DNA of 64,000 nucleotides from Streptomyces griseosporeus (GCF_014656055.1 NZ_BNBR01000001.1:1674001-1738000), one strand, 5' to 3'; positions 31,914 to 41,320 are shown, counted from the first letter of the stretch. The notes: a model not told the origin generated them from the letters alone. Made by a program: numbers and translations.

Positions 31914-33248
31914 ATGAGCACGACCACGACCGAGGAGCTCTCGGCCACCACCCTGCTGCGGTTCGCCACGGCCGGTTCCGTCGACGACGGCAAGTCCACG
32001 CTGGTGGGCCGGCTGCTGCACGACTCCAAGTCGGTCCTCGCCGACCAGCTGGAGGCCGTGGAGCGCGTCTCCGCGAGCCGCGGCCAGGAGGGCCCGGACC
32101 TCGCGCTGCTCACCGACGGCCTGCGGGCCGAGCGGGAGCAGGGCATCACCATCGACGTCGCCTACCGCTACTTCGCCACGCCCCGGCGCCGGTTCATCCT
32201 GGCCGACACCCCGGGCCACGTGCAGTACACGCGGAACATGGTCACCGGCGCCTCCACCGCCGAGCTGACGGTGATCCTCGTCGACGCCCGCAACGGCGTC
32301 GTGGAGCAGACCCGCCGGCACGCCGCGATCGCCGCGCTGCTGCGCGTCCCGCACGTCGTGCTCGCCGTGAACAAGATGGACCTCGTCGGCTACGCGGAGT
32401 CGGTGTTCGCCGCGATCGCCGAGGAGTTCACCGCGTACGCCACCGAGCTGGGCGTGCCCGAGGTGACCGCGATCCCGATCTCGGCGCTCGAGGGCGACAA
32501 CGTCGTGGAGCCCAGCGCCCACATGGACTGGTACGGCGGGCCGACCGTCCTGGAGCACCTGGAGACCGTCCCGGTCGCCCACGACCTGCGGCACTGCCAC
32601 GCGCGGCTGCCCGTGCAGTACGTGATCCGGCCGCAGAGCGCCGAGCACCCCGACTACCGCGGCTACGCGGGCCAGATCGCCGCCGGCACCTTCCGCGTCG
32701 GCGAGTCCGTGACGGTGCTGCCGTCCGGGCGGGCCACGAAGATCGCCGCAATCGACCTGCTGGGCGAGTCCGTCGACGTGGCCTGGACCCCGCAGTCGGT
32801 GACCCTCCTGCTGGAGGACGACATCGACATCTCCCGCGGCGACCTGATCGTGCCCAGCAAGGACGCCCCGCCGACCACGCAGGACATCGAGGCGACGGTC
32901 TGCCATGTGGCGGACGAGCCGCTGCGGGTCGGGCACCGGGTGCTGCTCAAGCACGGCACGCGCACGGTCAAGGCGATCGTGAAGGACATCCCGTCCCGGC
33001 TCACGCTGGACGACCTGTCGCTGCACCCGCACCCGGGGCAGCTCGCCGCCAACGACATCGGCCGGGTGAAGATCCGCACCGCCGAGCCGCTGCCGGTCGA
33101 CTCCTACGCCGACTCGCGGCGCACCGGCTCGTTCATCCTGATCGACCCGAACGACGGCACCACCCTGACCGCGGGCATGGTCGGCGAGTCGTTCGCCGCG
33201 CCGGAGCCGGTCAAGGACGAGTCCGACGACGACGGCTGGGACTTCTGA
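31914..33248 (+). CDS. cysN: sulfate adenylyltransferase subunit 1 (GTPase)
   Basis: This encodes 444 residues. It is an EF-Tu-like GTPase that drives APS formation by CysD. G1 is GSVDDGKS (21-28), the switch region has REQGITIDVAYRYF, G3 is DTPGH, and G4 is NKMD in VLAVNKMDLVG. Domains 2 and 3 follow. Length fits the GTPase-only form; no APS kinase domain is fused, consistent with a separate cysC. After its stop about 220 bases lead to the transporter genes. These contain no clear terminator, so the operon probably continues. Confidence 0.96.
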   Translation: MSTTTTEELSATTLLRFATAGSVDDGKSTLVGRLLHDSKSVLADQLEAVERVSASRGQEGPDLALLTDGLRAEREQGITIDVAYRYFATPRRRFILADTPGHVQYTRNMVTGASTAELTVILVDARNGVVEQTRRHAAIAALLRVPHVVLAVNKMDLVGYAESVFAAIAEEFTAYATELGVPEVTAIPISALEGDNVVEPSAHMDWYGGPTVLEHLETVPVAHDLRHCHARLPVQYVIRPQSAEHPDYRGYAGQIAAGTFRVGESVTVLPSGRATKIAAIDLLGESVDVAWTPQSVTLLLEDDIDISRGDLIVPSKDAPPTTQDIEATVCHVADEPLRVGHRVLLKHGTRTVKAIVKDIPSRLTLDDLSLHPHPGQLAANDIGRVKIRTAEPLPVDSYADSRRTGSFILIDPNDGTTLTAGMVGESFAAPEPVKDESDDDGWDF

Positions 33249-33471
33249 GCATGAACTCCAACGGTTTCTACGGCACGTTCGCGAAGGAGGGCGGCCGCGT
33301 CGGCAGCGGCGCCCTCGGCAGCGGACAGGGCGGGGTGGCGCGATGTGTGCGCTGACGTACGCGCACTGCCTGCGCGCCCTCACCCCCCACCTGCGTGAAC
33401 GAAGACCTGCCGACCTCCCGGCCACGGCCTGAGAGACCGTGACCGCCGGGCCAACGAGAGGAACACCTCCC

Positions 33472-34581
33472 GTGCCTGCCAGCTCCGTGCTTGTCCGCCG
33501 CGGCATCGCCGCCGTCGCCGCACTTCCCCTCCTCGCCCTCGCCGCCTGCGGCTACGGCTCCAACGCCAAGGACGACTCGTCCGAGCAGAAGGTCGCCGCC
33601 GGCGCCGAGAAGATCGACGGCCTCGACTCCGTCAAGATCGGCTACTTCGGCAACCTCACCCACGCCACCGCCCTGGTCGGCAAGCAGAAGGGCTTCTTCC
33701 AGAAGGAGCTGGGCGCCACCCGGGCCAAGTACCAGGTGTTCAACGCCGGCCCCTCGGAGATCGAGGCGCTGAACTCCGGCTCCATCGACATCGGCTGGAT
33801 CGGCCCCTCCCCCGCGATCAACGGCTACACCAAGTCCGAGGGCAAGAGCCTGCGGATCATCTCCGGGTCGGCCTCCGGCGGCGTGAAGCTCGTCGTGAAC
33901 CCGGAGAAGATCAAGACGCTGGACGACGTCAAGGGCAAGAAGATCGCGACCCCGCAGCTCGGCAACACCCAGGACGTGGCGTTCCTCAACTGGATCGCCG
34001 GCAAGGGCTGGAAGGTCGACGCGCAGAGCGGCAAGGGTGACGTCTCGGTCGTCCGCACCGACAACAAGGTCACCCCGGACGCCTACAAGTCCGGGTCCAT
34101 CGACGGCGCGTGGGTGCCGGAGCCGACCGCGTCGAAGCTGGTCGCCGAGGGCGCGAAGGTGCTGCTGGACGAGGCCGACCTGTGGCCGGACAAGAAGTTC
34201 GTGATCACGAACGTGATCGTGTCGCAGAAGTTCCTCAAGGAGCACCCGAAGGCGGTCGAGGCGGTGCTGCGGGCCTCGGTCGGGGCCAACAAGTGGATCA
34301 ACGCCAACCCGGAGCAGGCGAAGGCCGCGGCCAACGCGCAGCTGAAGGAGGACTCCGGCAAGGCCCTGCCGGCCAAGGTCCTCGACCCGGCGTGGAAGTC
34401 CGTGCAGTTCATCGACGACCCGCTGGCCGCGACGCTGAACACCGAGGCCGAGCACGCGGTGAAGGCGGGGCTGCTGAAGCAGCCGAAGCTGGACGGCATC
34501 TACGACCTGACGCTGCTGAACAAGGTCCTCGCCGCGCAGGGCGCGAGCCCGGTCGACGACGCTGGCCTCGGCACCAAGTAA
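33472..34581 (+). CDS. ABC transporter substrate-binding lipoprotein, sulfonate/sulfate type
   Basis: This encodes 369 residues from the GTG at 33472, with GAGAGGA upstream. The signal ends in the lipobox ALAAC (Cys near residue 27), so it is tethered outside the membrane. The fold is of the SsuA/TauA/NrtA group: SVKIGYFGNLTHATALVGKQ, FNAGPSEIEALNSGSIDIGW, then GSASGGVKLVV, KKIATPQLGNTQDVAFLNW, and VPEPTASKLVAEGAKVL. Ligands in this group are aliphatic sulfonates, taurine, sulfate esters or nitrate. The sulfur operon context favours a sulfur compound. Confidence 0.9.
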   Translation: MPASSVLVRRGIAAVAALPLLALAACGYGSNAKDDSSEQKVAAGAEKIDGLDSVKIGYFGNLTHATALVGKQKGFFQKELGATRAKYQVFNAGPSEIEALNSGSIDIGWIGPSPAINGYTKSEGKSLRIISGSASGGVKLVVNPEKIKTLDDVKGKKIATPQLGNTQDVAFLNWIAGKGWKVDAQSGKGDVSVVRTDNKVTPDAYKSGSIDGAWVPEPTASKLVAEGAKVLLDEADLWPDKKFVITNVIVSQKFLKEHPKAVEAVLRASVGANKWINANPEQAKAAANAQLKEDSGKALPAKVLDPAWKSVQFIDDPLAATLNTEAEHAVKAGLLKQPKLDGIYDLTLLNKVLAAQGASPVDDAGLGTK

Positions 34582-34617
34582 GCCCGTAATCCCGAGAGTT
34601 CCCAGGAGGTGACGACC

Positions 34618-35403
34618 ATGGCCACCGCGATCGCCAAGGCCGTAGGCGTCGAGTCGGTCGAGCACGCCGCGCGCATCGAGAACGTCTCGAAGTCCTTCGC
34701 CGGGCCCGCCGGGCAGCAGCTCGTCCTGGACGACATCACCCTCGATGTCGCGCCGGGCGAGTTCGTCACCCTCCTGGGTGCCTCGGGCTGCGGCAAGTCC
34801 ACCCTGCTGAACCTGGTGGCGGGCCTGGACCGGCCCACCGCCGGCAGCATCACCACCGACGGGCGTCCGGCTCTGATGTTCCAGGAGCACGCCCTGTTCC
34901 CGTGGCTGACCGCGGGCAAGAACATCGAACTGGCCCTGAAGCTCCGGGGCGTGCCCAAGGGCGAGCGGCGCTCCCGCGCCGAGGAGCTGCTCGAACTGGT
35001 CCGGCTGAACGGGTCGTACGGCAAGCGGGTGCACGAGCTGTCCGGCGGTATGCGCCAGCGCGTGGCGATGGCCCGGGCGCTCGCCCAGGACAGCCGGCTG
35101 CTGCTGATGGACGAGCCGTTCGCGGCGCTGGACGCGATCACCCGGGACGTGCTGCACGACGAGCTGACCCGGATCTGGGCGGAGACGGGCGTGTCGGTGC
35201 TGTTCGTCACGCACAACGTGCGCGAGGCCGTCCGGCTCGCCCAGCGGGTCGTGCTGCTGTCGTCGCGGCCGGGCCGGGTGGCGCGCGAGTGGCGGGTCGA
35301 CATCCCGCAGCCGCGCCGGATCGAGGACGCCCCGGTGGCGGAACTGTCCCGGGAGATCACCGAAGTACTGCGTGGGGAGATCCGCCGACATGGCCAGCAC
35401 TGA
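34618..35403 (+). CDS. ABC transporter ATPase, sulfonate/sulfate type
   Basis: This encodes 261 residues from the ATG at 34618 with a perfect AGGAGGT 8 nt upstream. Walker A is GASGCGKST, the Q-loop lies in ALMFQEHALFPWLTAGKN, the signature is LSGGMRQRVAMARAL, Walker B is LLLMDEPFAALD, and the switch His is in LFVTHNVREA. The phrase FPWLT and the overall pattern are those of SsuB/TauB-type ATPases. It sits between its binding protein and permease, and the permease ATG lies inside its last codons. Confidence 0.95.
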   Translation: MATAIAKAVGVESVEHAARIENVSKSFAGPAGQQLVLDDITLDVAPGEFVTLLGASGCGKSTLLNLVAGLDRPTAGSITTDGRPALMFQEHALFPWLTAGKNIELALKLRGVPKGERRSRAEELLELVRLNGSYGKRVHELSGGMRQRVAMARALAQDSRLLLMDEPFAALDAITRDVLHDELTRIWAETGVSVLFVTHNVREAVRLAQRVVLLSSRPGRVAREWRVDIPQPRRIEDAPVAELSREITEVLRGEIRRHGQH

Positions 35404-36298
35404 GACGACCGACACGACGGCGGACACTCCGCCCGTCAAGGACAGCCTCGGCGGGCTGGAGGCCGGGCTCGACGCGCTGGAGACCTCGGCCGCCGGCCGT
35501 CCCCCGCTGAAGCAGACGCTGCTCAACAAGGTTCTGCCGCCGGTCGTCGCCGTCGCCGTGGTGCTGGTGATCTGGCAGGCACTGATCTCGTTGAAGATCG
35601 TCGACGATCCGACGAAGCTGCCCTCGCCCGCGGACGTCGGCAACGAGTTCAAGGACGCCTGGCTCGCCGGCACCCTGCTCGACTACATCTGGACCAGCGT
35701 CTCGCGCGGTCTGCTCGGCTTCCTGTTCGCGCTCGCCATCGGCACGCCGCTGGGGCTGCTGGTGGCGCGGGTGAAGTTCGTGCGGGCGGCGATCGGGCCG
35801 ATCCTGTCCGGGCTGCAGTCGCTGCCGAGCGTGGCGTGGGTGCCGCCGGCGGTGATCTGGCTGGGTCTGAACAACTCGATGATGTACGCGGTGATCCTGC
35901 TCGGCGCGGTGCCGTCGATCGCCAACGGGCTGGTCTCCGGCATCGACCAGGTGCCGCCGCTGTTCCTGCGGGCGGGCCGCACGATGGGCGCGACGGGGCT
36001 GCGGGGTGCCTGGCACATCGTCATGCCGGCCGCGCTGCCGGGCTATCTGGCCGGTCTGAAGCAGGGCTGGGCGTTCTCCTGGCGGTCGCTGATGGCCGCC
36101 GAGATCATCGCCTCCTCCCCCGACCTGGGCATCGGTCTGGGCGCGCTGCTGGAGAACGGCCGCAACGCCAGCTCCATGTCGATGGTGTTCGAGGCGATCA
36201 TCCTGATCCTGTTCGTCGGTATCGCGATCGATCTGCTGATCTTCAGCCCGCTGGAGCGGTGGGTGCTGCGCAGCCGCGGTCTGCTGGTGAGGAACTGA
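35390..36298 (+). CDS. ABC transporter permease, sulfonate/sulfate type
   Basis: This encodes 302 residues from the ATG at 35390, with GGGGAGA 9 nt upstream; it overlaps the ATPase gene by 14 nt. After a hydrophilic N-terminus of about 45 residues there are six membrane segments. The coupling helix is in RAGRTMGATGLRGAWHIVMP, the EAA-type motif of SsuC/TauC permeases, and WRSLMAAEIIASSPDLGIGL follows. It completes the importer with the two preceding genes. Confidence 0.95.
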   Translation: MASTETTDTTADTPPVKDSLGGLEAGLDALETSAAGRPPLKQTLLNKVLPPVVAVAVVLVIWQALISLKIVDDPTKLPSPADVGNEFKDAWLAGTLLDYIWTSVSRGLLGFLFALAIGTPLGLLVARVKFVRAAIGPILSGLQSLPSVAWVPPAVIWLGLNNSMMYAVILLGAVPSIANGLVSGIDQVPPLFLRAGRTMGATGLRGAWHIVMPAALPGYLAGLKQGWAFSWRSLMAAEIIASSPDLGIGLGALLENGRNASSMSMVFEAIILILFVGIAIDLLIFSPLERWVLRSRGLLVRN

Positions 36299-36303
36299 TC
36301 CGT

Positions 36304-37044
36304 ATGTCCCCGAACCCGGTCCTCCTGGTCATCGCCCACGGCAGCCGCGATCCGCGGCATGCCGCGACCGTGCACGCCCTGGTGGAGCGGGTGCGGGCGC
36401 TGCGGCCGGGGCTGCGGGTGGAGACCGGGTTCCTGGACTTCAACATCCCGTCCGTGCACGGGGTGCTGGAGTCCCTGGCGGCACAGGGCGTGCGGGACGT
36501 CGTCGCCCTGCCGCTGCTGCTGACGCGCGCCTTCCACGCCAAGGCGGACATCCCGGCGGTGCTGCGGGACGCGCCGCCGCGGCTGCGGATCCGGCAGGCC
36601 GAGGTGCTCGGCCCGTCCCCGCTGCTGCTGTCCGCGCTGGACCGGCGCCTGTACGAGGCGGGGCTGTCCCCCGCCGACAAGTCCTCGACCGGGGTCGTGC
36701 TGGCCTCGGCGGGGTCCTCCGACCCGGAGGCGATCGCAGTGATCGCTGATATCGCGCGGGAGTGGCGGCACACCGGTTGGTGCGCCGTGCGGCCTGCGTT
36801 CGCCTCCGCATCCCTTCCCCGCACCGAGGACGCGGTACGCCGGCTGCGCGCCCTCGGCTGCGCGCGCGTCGCCGTCGCCCCGTACGTGCTGGCCCCCGGC
36901 TTCCTGCCGGACCGCATCGCCCGGGGCGCGGCGGACGCGGACGTCCTCGCGGACGTCCTCGGCCCGGCGCCGGAGGTGGCGCGGCTGCTGCTGGAACGGT
37001 ACGACGGGGCGCGGGTGCCGCTGGTCGCGGCGGTGGGGGCCTGA
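36304..37044 (+). CDS. CbiX/SirB-type sirohydrochlorin chelatase
   Basis: This encodes 246 residues, starting 5 nt after the permease stop. It has two CbiX-like halves: residues 5-120 (VLLVIAHGSRDPRHAATVH, LPLLLTRAFHAKADIP) and 130-240 (GVVLASAGSSDPEAIAVIAD, VAPYVLAPGFLPDRI). The first half keeps the metal-binding His of HGSRDP and the His of FHAK. Enzymes of this group insert iron (or cobalt) into sirohydrochlorin. As the last gene of the sulfite reductase operon it very likely makes the siroheme of that enzyme. Confidence 0.92.
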   Translation: MSPNPVLLVIAHGSRDPRHAATVHALVERVRALRPGLRVETGFLDFNIPSVHGVLESLAAQGVRDVVALPLLLTRAFHAKADIPAVLRDAPPRLRIRQAEVLGPSPLLLSALDRRLYEAGLSPADKSSTGVVLASAGSSDPEAIAVIADIAREWRHTGWCAVRPAFASASLPRTEDAVRRLRALGCARVAVAPYVLAPGFLPDRIARGAADADVLADVLGPAPEVARLLLERYDGARVPLVAAVGA

Positions 37045-37063
37045 CCGTCCCCGGCGGACGGCA

Positions 37064-38047
37064 TCAACGGCACAGTCCGTCGCCGAGTGCCGTGCGGGCG
37101 TAGCGGACGATGCGGCCGCTGCGGGTGCGGGTGAGCAGGCCCGCGTCGTAGAGGACCGCCAGGTGCTGGCTGACGGCGCCCGGGGTGACGTCGAGGCGGT
37201 GGGCCAGTTCGGTGGTGGAGGCCGGCTCGGCCAGCAGGAGCAGCAGGCGGGCGCGGGGGCGGCCGAGGAGGCGGACGAGGGCCTCGCCGGTGACCGGGGG
37301 CGGCTCCTCGGAGAGGGTGGCCCGGCCGCGCGCCGGATACATCATGACCGGGGGCCGGCTGGGGTCGATCAGCGGCTGGGCGCCGCGGGCGAACAGCGTC
37401 GGCAGCAACACCATGCCGCGTCCCTCGATGCTGACACCGGTCCAGGGCGCGGGCACGTTGAAGTCCCGGGTGGACAGCCGCAGTCGGCCGTCGGTCCAGC
37501 TGAGCCGGTGGTCGAGCCCGGCGAACAGTGCCACGGCGCCCTGCTCGGCCAGGGTCCGGCCGCGGTGGGCGAGGTCGGCCTCCAGGATGGTCCGCACCCT
37601 GGGCCACCAGTCGGCGGCCAGGCAGGTGTGCCAGTAGGCGTCCAGGGCGCGGACGATCCGGTCCAGGAAGGCGGCCGGGTCGGCGAGTCCGCGGGCGACG
37701 ACCGGGGGCAGCGACTGCGGGGTGCGGTAGGTGGCGCGGAAGTCGGCGTCGACGACGTCCGGCGGGGTGGCGGCGAGCCGGTCGAGTTCCTCGGCGAAGC
37801 CCGGGCGGGCGCGTTGGGGGCGCGGGGTGAGGAAGTCCGGCACCCACAGCCAGGGCGCGACGAGCGCGGTGAGCAGGTCGCGGTCCAGGCCGTCGAGGTG
37901 CGGGCGGATCCGGCGCAGCCAGGGCCGGTGGTGCGGGTAGCGGGCCGGGTCGTGCAGGCAGCGCAGCGAGAACACCGCCTCCTGGAGCGGGGAGTAGGCG
38001 AAGGAGGTGGTGGCGAGGTCACCGATGGCGAACCGGAACTCGATCAT
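37064..38047 (-). CDS. ArsR-like winged-helix transcriptional regulator with long N-terminal domain
   Basis: This encodes 327 residues. The last 70 residues carry an ArsR-type winged helix: ARLLLLLAEPASTTELAHRL, DVTPGAVSQHLAVLYDAGL, and LTRTRSGRIVRYARTALG. The first 240 residues form a domain common to Streptomyces regulators of this kind (FAYSPLQEAVFSLRCLHDPA, WVPDFLTPRPQRARPGF) whose ligand is unknown. No ArsR metal-binding Cys motif is visible. It is divergent from the MFS transporter at 38104, its likely target. The sequence ATCATTG occurs twice in the 56-bp gap and could be part of an operator. Confidence 0.9.
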   Translation of the reverse strand: MIEFRFAIGDLATTSFAYSPLQEAVFSLRCLHDPARYPHHRPWLRRIRPHLDGLDRDLLTALVAPWLWVPDFLTPRPQRARPGFAEELDRLAATPPDVVDADFRATYRTPQSLPPVVARGLADPAAFLDRIVRALDAYWHTCLAADWWPRVRTILEADLAHRGRTLAEQGAVALFAGLDHRLSWTDGRLRLSTRDFNVPAPWTGVSIEGRGMVLLPTLFARGAQPLIDPSRPPVMMYPARGRATLSEEPPPVTGEALVRLLGRPRARLLLLLAEPASTTELAHRLDVTPGAVSQHLAVLYDAGLLTRTRSGRIVRYARTALGDGLCR

Positions 38048-38103
38048 TGAGCGCCACGCTAAATCATTGTCGGCGCCATGGGGAGGCCGGGTTGGCTTGT
38101 CGC

Positions 38104-39423
38104 ATGACCACGACACCCGTGTCCCCCGCCCCCGGCCAGAGCGGCCCCGACACCCCCCGCCCCGACACCCCGCGCCGCGCCACCCGCGCGGCCGGACTGC
38201 TTCCCGCCGATCCGGCACTGCGGCTGGCGAGCGTCCTGACGCTCGTCAACGCCCTGGGCAACGGTCTCTACTTCCCGCTGGGCGTCCTGTACTTCACGCG
38301 CGTCGTCGGACTGGACGCGACCGCGGTCGGCATCGGCCTGACCGTCGCGGGCCTGACGGGCGTGGCGGCCGGGGTGCCGGCCGGGCGGGCGGCGGACCGG
38401 TGGGGCGCGCGGCGGGTGGGGGCGCTGCTGTGGGGCGGCACCGGGGTGGCCACGGCGGCGTACGCGCTGGTGGACTCCTACGCCGGTTTCCTGCTCGCCG
38501 TGGTGTGCGCGACGGGGCTGCAGATGGCGAGCCGGGGTGTGCAGGGCGCGCTGTACGCCGATGTGCTGCCGGCGGCGACGCGGGTGGAGGCGCGGGCGTA
38601 CCTGCGGATGGTGGTGAACGTCGGCATGGGCATCGGCGGCGTGTTCGGCGCGGTCGCGCTGCAGATCGACACCGAGTCGGCGTACGTGACGGTGATCATG
38701 GTGAACGCGGTGTCGTTCGCGGGTCCGGCACTGCTGCTGCCGCGGCTGCCGCTGGCACCGCACGTGGCCGAGCGGGCGCCGCTGGACGCGGACGCGCCTG
38801 CGGCGGAGCGCTGGCGGGCGGTGCGGGACCTGCCGTTCCTCGCGGTGACCGTCCTCAACGCCGTGCTGGTCGTGCAGTACTCGCTGTCCGAGGTGGGGCT
38901 GCCGCTGTGGATCGTGGAGCGCACGGACGCGCCGCGCTGGACGGCGGCCCTGCTGATGATCGTCAACTGTGTGCTGGTGGCGCTGCTGCAGGTGCGGGTG
39001 GCCCGCCGCGCCTCGCAAGTCCCCTCCGCGGTACGGGCGATGGGTTGGGCGGGGCTGCTGCTCGCGGCGTCCTGCGCGGTGTACGCGCTGTCGGCCGGCC
39101 TGTCCCCGGTGTGGGCGGTGGTGGCGCTGACCGTCGGCGCGGTGGTGCAGGTCTTCGCCGAGGTGCTGTCGGCGGCCGGCGGCTGGACGCTCGGCTACGA
39201 ACTGGCCGACGCCCGCGCCCACGGCGTCTACCAGGGCGTCTTCGGGGCGGGCATGTCGGCGGGCATGATGTCCGGCCCGGCCCTGGTGACCGTCACCGCG
39301 ATCGCCCACGGCTCGGTGGGCTGGGCGGCATTGGGCGTGCTGTTCGCGGTGGCGGGCCTGGCGGTGGCCCCGGCGGTGCGGTGGGCCCGCCGGGACGGGG
39401 CGTGGCGGGGCGAGCCGGCCTGA
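38104..39423 (+). CDS. MFS transporter
   Basis: This encodes 439 residues with about 12 membrane segments. The MFS loop 2-3 motif is GVPAGRAADRWGARRVGAL (19 residues). A Pro/Thr-rich hydrophilic N-terminus of 30 residues precedes the first segment. It is closest in feel to the drug exporter branch, but the substrate cannot be told. It lies 56 bp from the divergent ArsR-like gene, the usual regulator-exporter arrangement. No ribosome-binding site is evident close to the ATG. Confidence 0.9.
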   Translation: MTTTPVSPAPGQSGPDTPRPDTPRRATRAAGLLPADPALRLASVLTLVNALGNGLYFPLGVLYFTRVVGLDATAVGIGLTVAGLTGVAAGVPAGRAADRWGARRVGALLWGGTGVATAAYALVDSYAGFLLAVVCATGLQMASRGVQGALYADVLPAATRVEARAYLRMVVNVGMGIGGVFGAVALQIDTESAYVTVIMVNAVSFAGPALLLPRLPLAPHVAERAPLDADAPAAERWRAVRDLPFLAVTVLNAVLVVQYSLSEVGLPLWIVERTDAPRWTAALLMIVNCVLVALLQVRVARRASQVPSAVRAMGWAGLLLAASCAVYALSAGLSPVWAVVALTVGAVVQVFAEVLSAAGGWTLGYELADARAHGVYQGVFGAGMSAGMMSGPALVTVTAIAHGSVGWAALGVLFAVAGLAVAPAVRWARRDGAWRGEPA

Positions 39424-39433
39424 TCCCGGCCCG

Positions 39434-40057
39434 TCAGGCGAACGACAGTCCTCCGGTCCGGGTCCGCTTCACCTCGAAGACGTCCGGGTCGGCCGCCAGT
39501 ACCCGGAAGCCGTCGAAGAGGCGGGCGGCGCGCTCGCCGCGTGGGACGGCCCGCAGCACCGGCCCGAACCAGACCGTGCCGTCGACGTGGAGGGTCGGCG
39601 TGCCGACGTAGCCGCCGGATTCCGGCTCGGCGCCGGCCTCGTGGCTGCGGCGCACGGCGTCGTCGTACGCCGGGTCGTGCGCGGCGGCGGCCAGCTCGGC
39701 GGGGAGGCCGAGTTCGGCGAGGGACTCGGCGACCACGGTGTCGTAGTCCTCCTGCCGCTGCTCGTGGATGCGGGTGCCGAACGCCGTGTACAGGTCGCGC
39801 AGCACCTTCTCCCCGTGGCGTTCGGCGGCGGCCACGGCGACCCGGACCGGGCCGATCGACTTGTCGACCAGCTCGCGGTACCAGTCGGGCAGGTCGTTGC
39901 CGGTGTTGTGCAGGTAGAGGCTCATCGCCCGGAAGCGCAGGTCGAGCGGTCGCTGCCGTTCGACCTCCAGCAGCCAGCGGGAAGTGATCCAGGCGAAGGG
40001 GCAGGCGGGGTCGAAGTAGAGGTCCACGCGGGTGGGCGAGGTGGTCGGCGTCGTCAT
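39434..40057 (-). CDS. DsbA-like protein related to mycothiol-dependent nitroreductase
   Basis: This encodes 207 residues of thioredoxin-fold DsbA/FrnE type. The N-terminus [23 protein letters not shown] matches the mycobacterial Rv2466c group of mycothiol-dependent reductases (quoted parts: [14 protein letters not shown]). Those carry CPWC at residues 19-22; here the motif is C19-P-F-A22, so only the first Cys remains. The cis-Pro region is [24 protein letters not shown] box lies 7 nt before the ATG on the coding strand, so the transcript is probably leaderless. The single Cys would suit a monothiol mechanism using mycothiol. Confidence 0.88.
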   Translation of the reverse strand: MTTPTTSPTRVDLYFDPACPFAWITSRWLLEVERQRPLDLRFRAMSLYLHNTGNDLPDWYRELVDKSIGPVRVAVAAAERHGEKVLRDLYTAFGTRIHEQRQEDYDTVVAESLAELGLPAELAAAAHDPAYDDAVRRSHEAGAEPESGGYVGTPTLHVDGTVWFGPVLRAVPRGERAARLFDGFRVLAADPDVFEVKRTRTGGLSFA

Positions 40058-40112
40058 ACCGCCGACGTTAGGCGGTGATTGGGGCGGTGTCCCGGTCCAC
40101 TGATGCACCTTT

Positions 40113-40709
40113 TCATTGGTCCATTCGGGCCGGCTGCCGGGGGTCGCGTCCGCTGGCCGCGAGCGCCCGGGCGAAGGCGGGGGCGTCCTCGGGGACGGGG
40201 ACCGGGTCGGCGAAGCCGTCGTAGCGGCGGTAGATCTCGGCGTGCCGCTCGACGACGCCGAGGAGGAACCGGGCGGCGTCCTCGGAGACGCGGAACTCCT
40301 GGCCGGTTGCGGTGGCCACGTCCCAGCCGTGCACCGCCAGCTCCTTGACGATCAGCGCGGCGATCTCGGCGGCGGGCAGCGCCATGGAGCCGAGGTCGAT
40401 CTCGCCCTCCCACACGGCCGGATCGCGCCAGGCGTCGAGCGCGCGCTCCAGTTGGCCGGCGTAGGCCTCGGCCCAGTCGGGGTCGGCGGTGAAGTCGCGG
40501 GCCGTCAGCTCCTCGGGCAGCGGGATACGGCGGGCGCGGTGCTCCAGGCCGTGGGAGGTGTACAGGACCCAGTGGTTGACCAGGGTGCGCACGTCCCAGC
40601 CGGCGCAGTGGGTCGGCTCGTCCAGCCGGCCGGCCGGGACACCGCGCGCGACGCGGGCCGCCTCGGCGGCGCACTCGGTCAGGAGGGGGAAGGTCGTGTC
40701 GTACGTCAT
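40113..40709 (-). CDS. DinB/mycothiol-dependent maleylpyruvate isomerase-like metal-binding protein (TIGR03086 type)
   Basis: This encodes 198 residues. The four-helix DinB/MDMPI fold is recognised from [20 protein letters not shown] followed by HWVLY, and from [19 protein letters not shown]. The three His (H34 in PTHC, the His of NHWV, and the His of AVHGW) are the usual metal ligands. Such proteins are thiol-dependent transferases or isomerases using mycothiol. A TAGCGT box lies 6 nt before the ATG on the coding strand, so it is probably leaderless. It is followed on the same strand by the DsbA-like gene, 56 bp away, which has its own promoter. Confidence 0.88.
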   Translation of the reverse strand: MTYDTTFPLLTECAAEAARVARGVPAGRLDEPTHCAGWDVRTLVNHWVLYTSHGLEHRARRIPLPEELTARDFTADPDWAEAYAGQLERALDAWRDPAVWEGEIDLGSMALPAAEIAALIVKELAVHGWDVATATGQEFRVSEDAARFLLGVVERHAEIYRRYDGFADPVPVPEDAPAFARALAASGRDPRQPARMDQ

Positions 40710-40771
40710 GCCCCCACGCTAGGCAGCGGCGGCCGCGGGTTCTTGAACAAACGCGACGGCGGCGGCCGGGC

Positions 40772-41320
40772 TCACTCCTCGGTCAACTCCACCAGTTTCC
40801 GTACGGTGTTCCAGTTCCGGCTGGTCGCGATCAGGCCCTTGGTGACGCGGGGCCGGGAGAGCACCTCGGCGAGCTTGGAGCGGCCGAGGCCGTCGGGGAC
40901 GTACAGGTACAGCGCGCGGTCGCCGAGGCGGAACTCCTCGGGCCGGAAGGCCACCTGGTCGATCTCCGTGAACCGCTCGGGGGTGACGGGCGCGGAGAAG
41001 TAGGTGACGTGGAGCTGCTTGGGCTCCAGCGTGTCGGCCGGGAACGGGCAGGCGTCGGCGACCGCCGCGAGGTAGGCGTGGTCGCGCACGAGCACGTCGA
41101 CGGCGAAGCCGAACCGCTTCTCGATCGCCCGGGCCAGCCCGGCGGCGAGGGACTCCTCGTCACCCCGCTCGGCCCCGAAGGCGGCCTGCCCGCTCTGGAG
41201 GTAGGTGCGGACGCGCGTGTGGCCCAGCCCTTCCAGCAGGGCACGCAGGTCGGCCATCGGGACCTTGCGGCTGCCGCCCACGTTGATCCCGCGCAGCAGG
41301 GCGGCGTACATCGTCGTCAT
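40772..41320 (-). CDS. DUF1697 family protein
   Basis: This encodes 182 residues, the standard length of DUF1697. Signatures are TMYAALLRGINVGGSRKVPM near the N-terminus, RTYLQSGQAAF, and LHVTYFSAPVTPERF, then TSRNWNTVRKLVEL at the end. The function is unknown; the proteins are cytosolic and widespread in actinobacteria. A TAGGGT box (41327-41332, opposite strand) ends 6 nt before the ATG, so the transcript is probably leaderless. Confidence 0.93.
   Translation of the reverse strand: MTTMYAALLRGINVGGSRKVPMADLRALLEGLGHTRVRTYLQSGQAAFGAERGDEESLAAGLARAIEKRFGFAVDVLVRDHAYLAAVADACPFPADTLEPKQLHVTYFSAPVTPERFTEIDQVAFRPEEFRLGDRALYLYVPDGLGRSKLAEVLSRPRVTKGLIATSRNWNTVRKLVELTEE

Noticed and set aside
33251..33355. 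A 34-residue frame (starting MNSNGFYGTF) just after cysN
   Set aside because: It starts 2 nt after the cysN stop but has no ribosome-binding site, no recognisable family and Gly/Ser-rich composition. It may be a remnant; coding support is too weak.
33343..33432. A short frame with two early Cys codons (MCALTYAHC) before the transporter lipoprotein gene
   Set aside because: It was considered as a second sulfur leader peptide, but it lacks the RR-H-x-D-L pattern and overlaps the previous weak frame.
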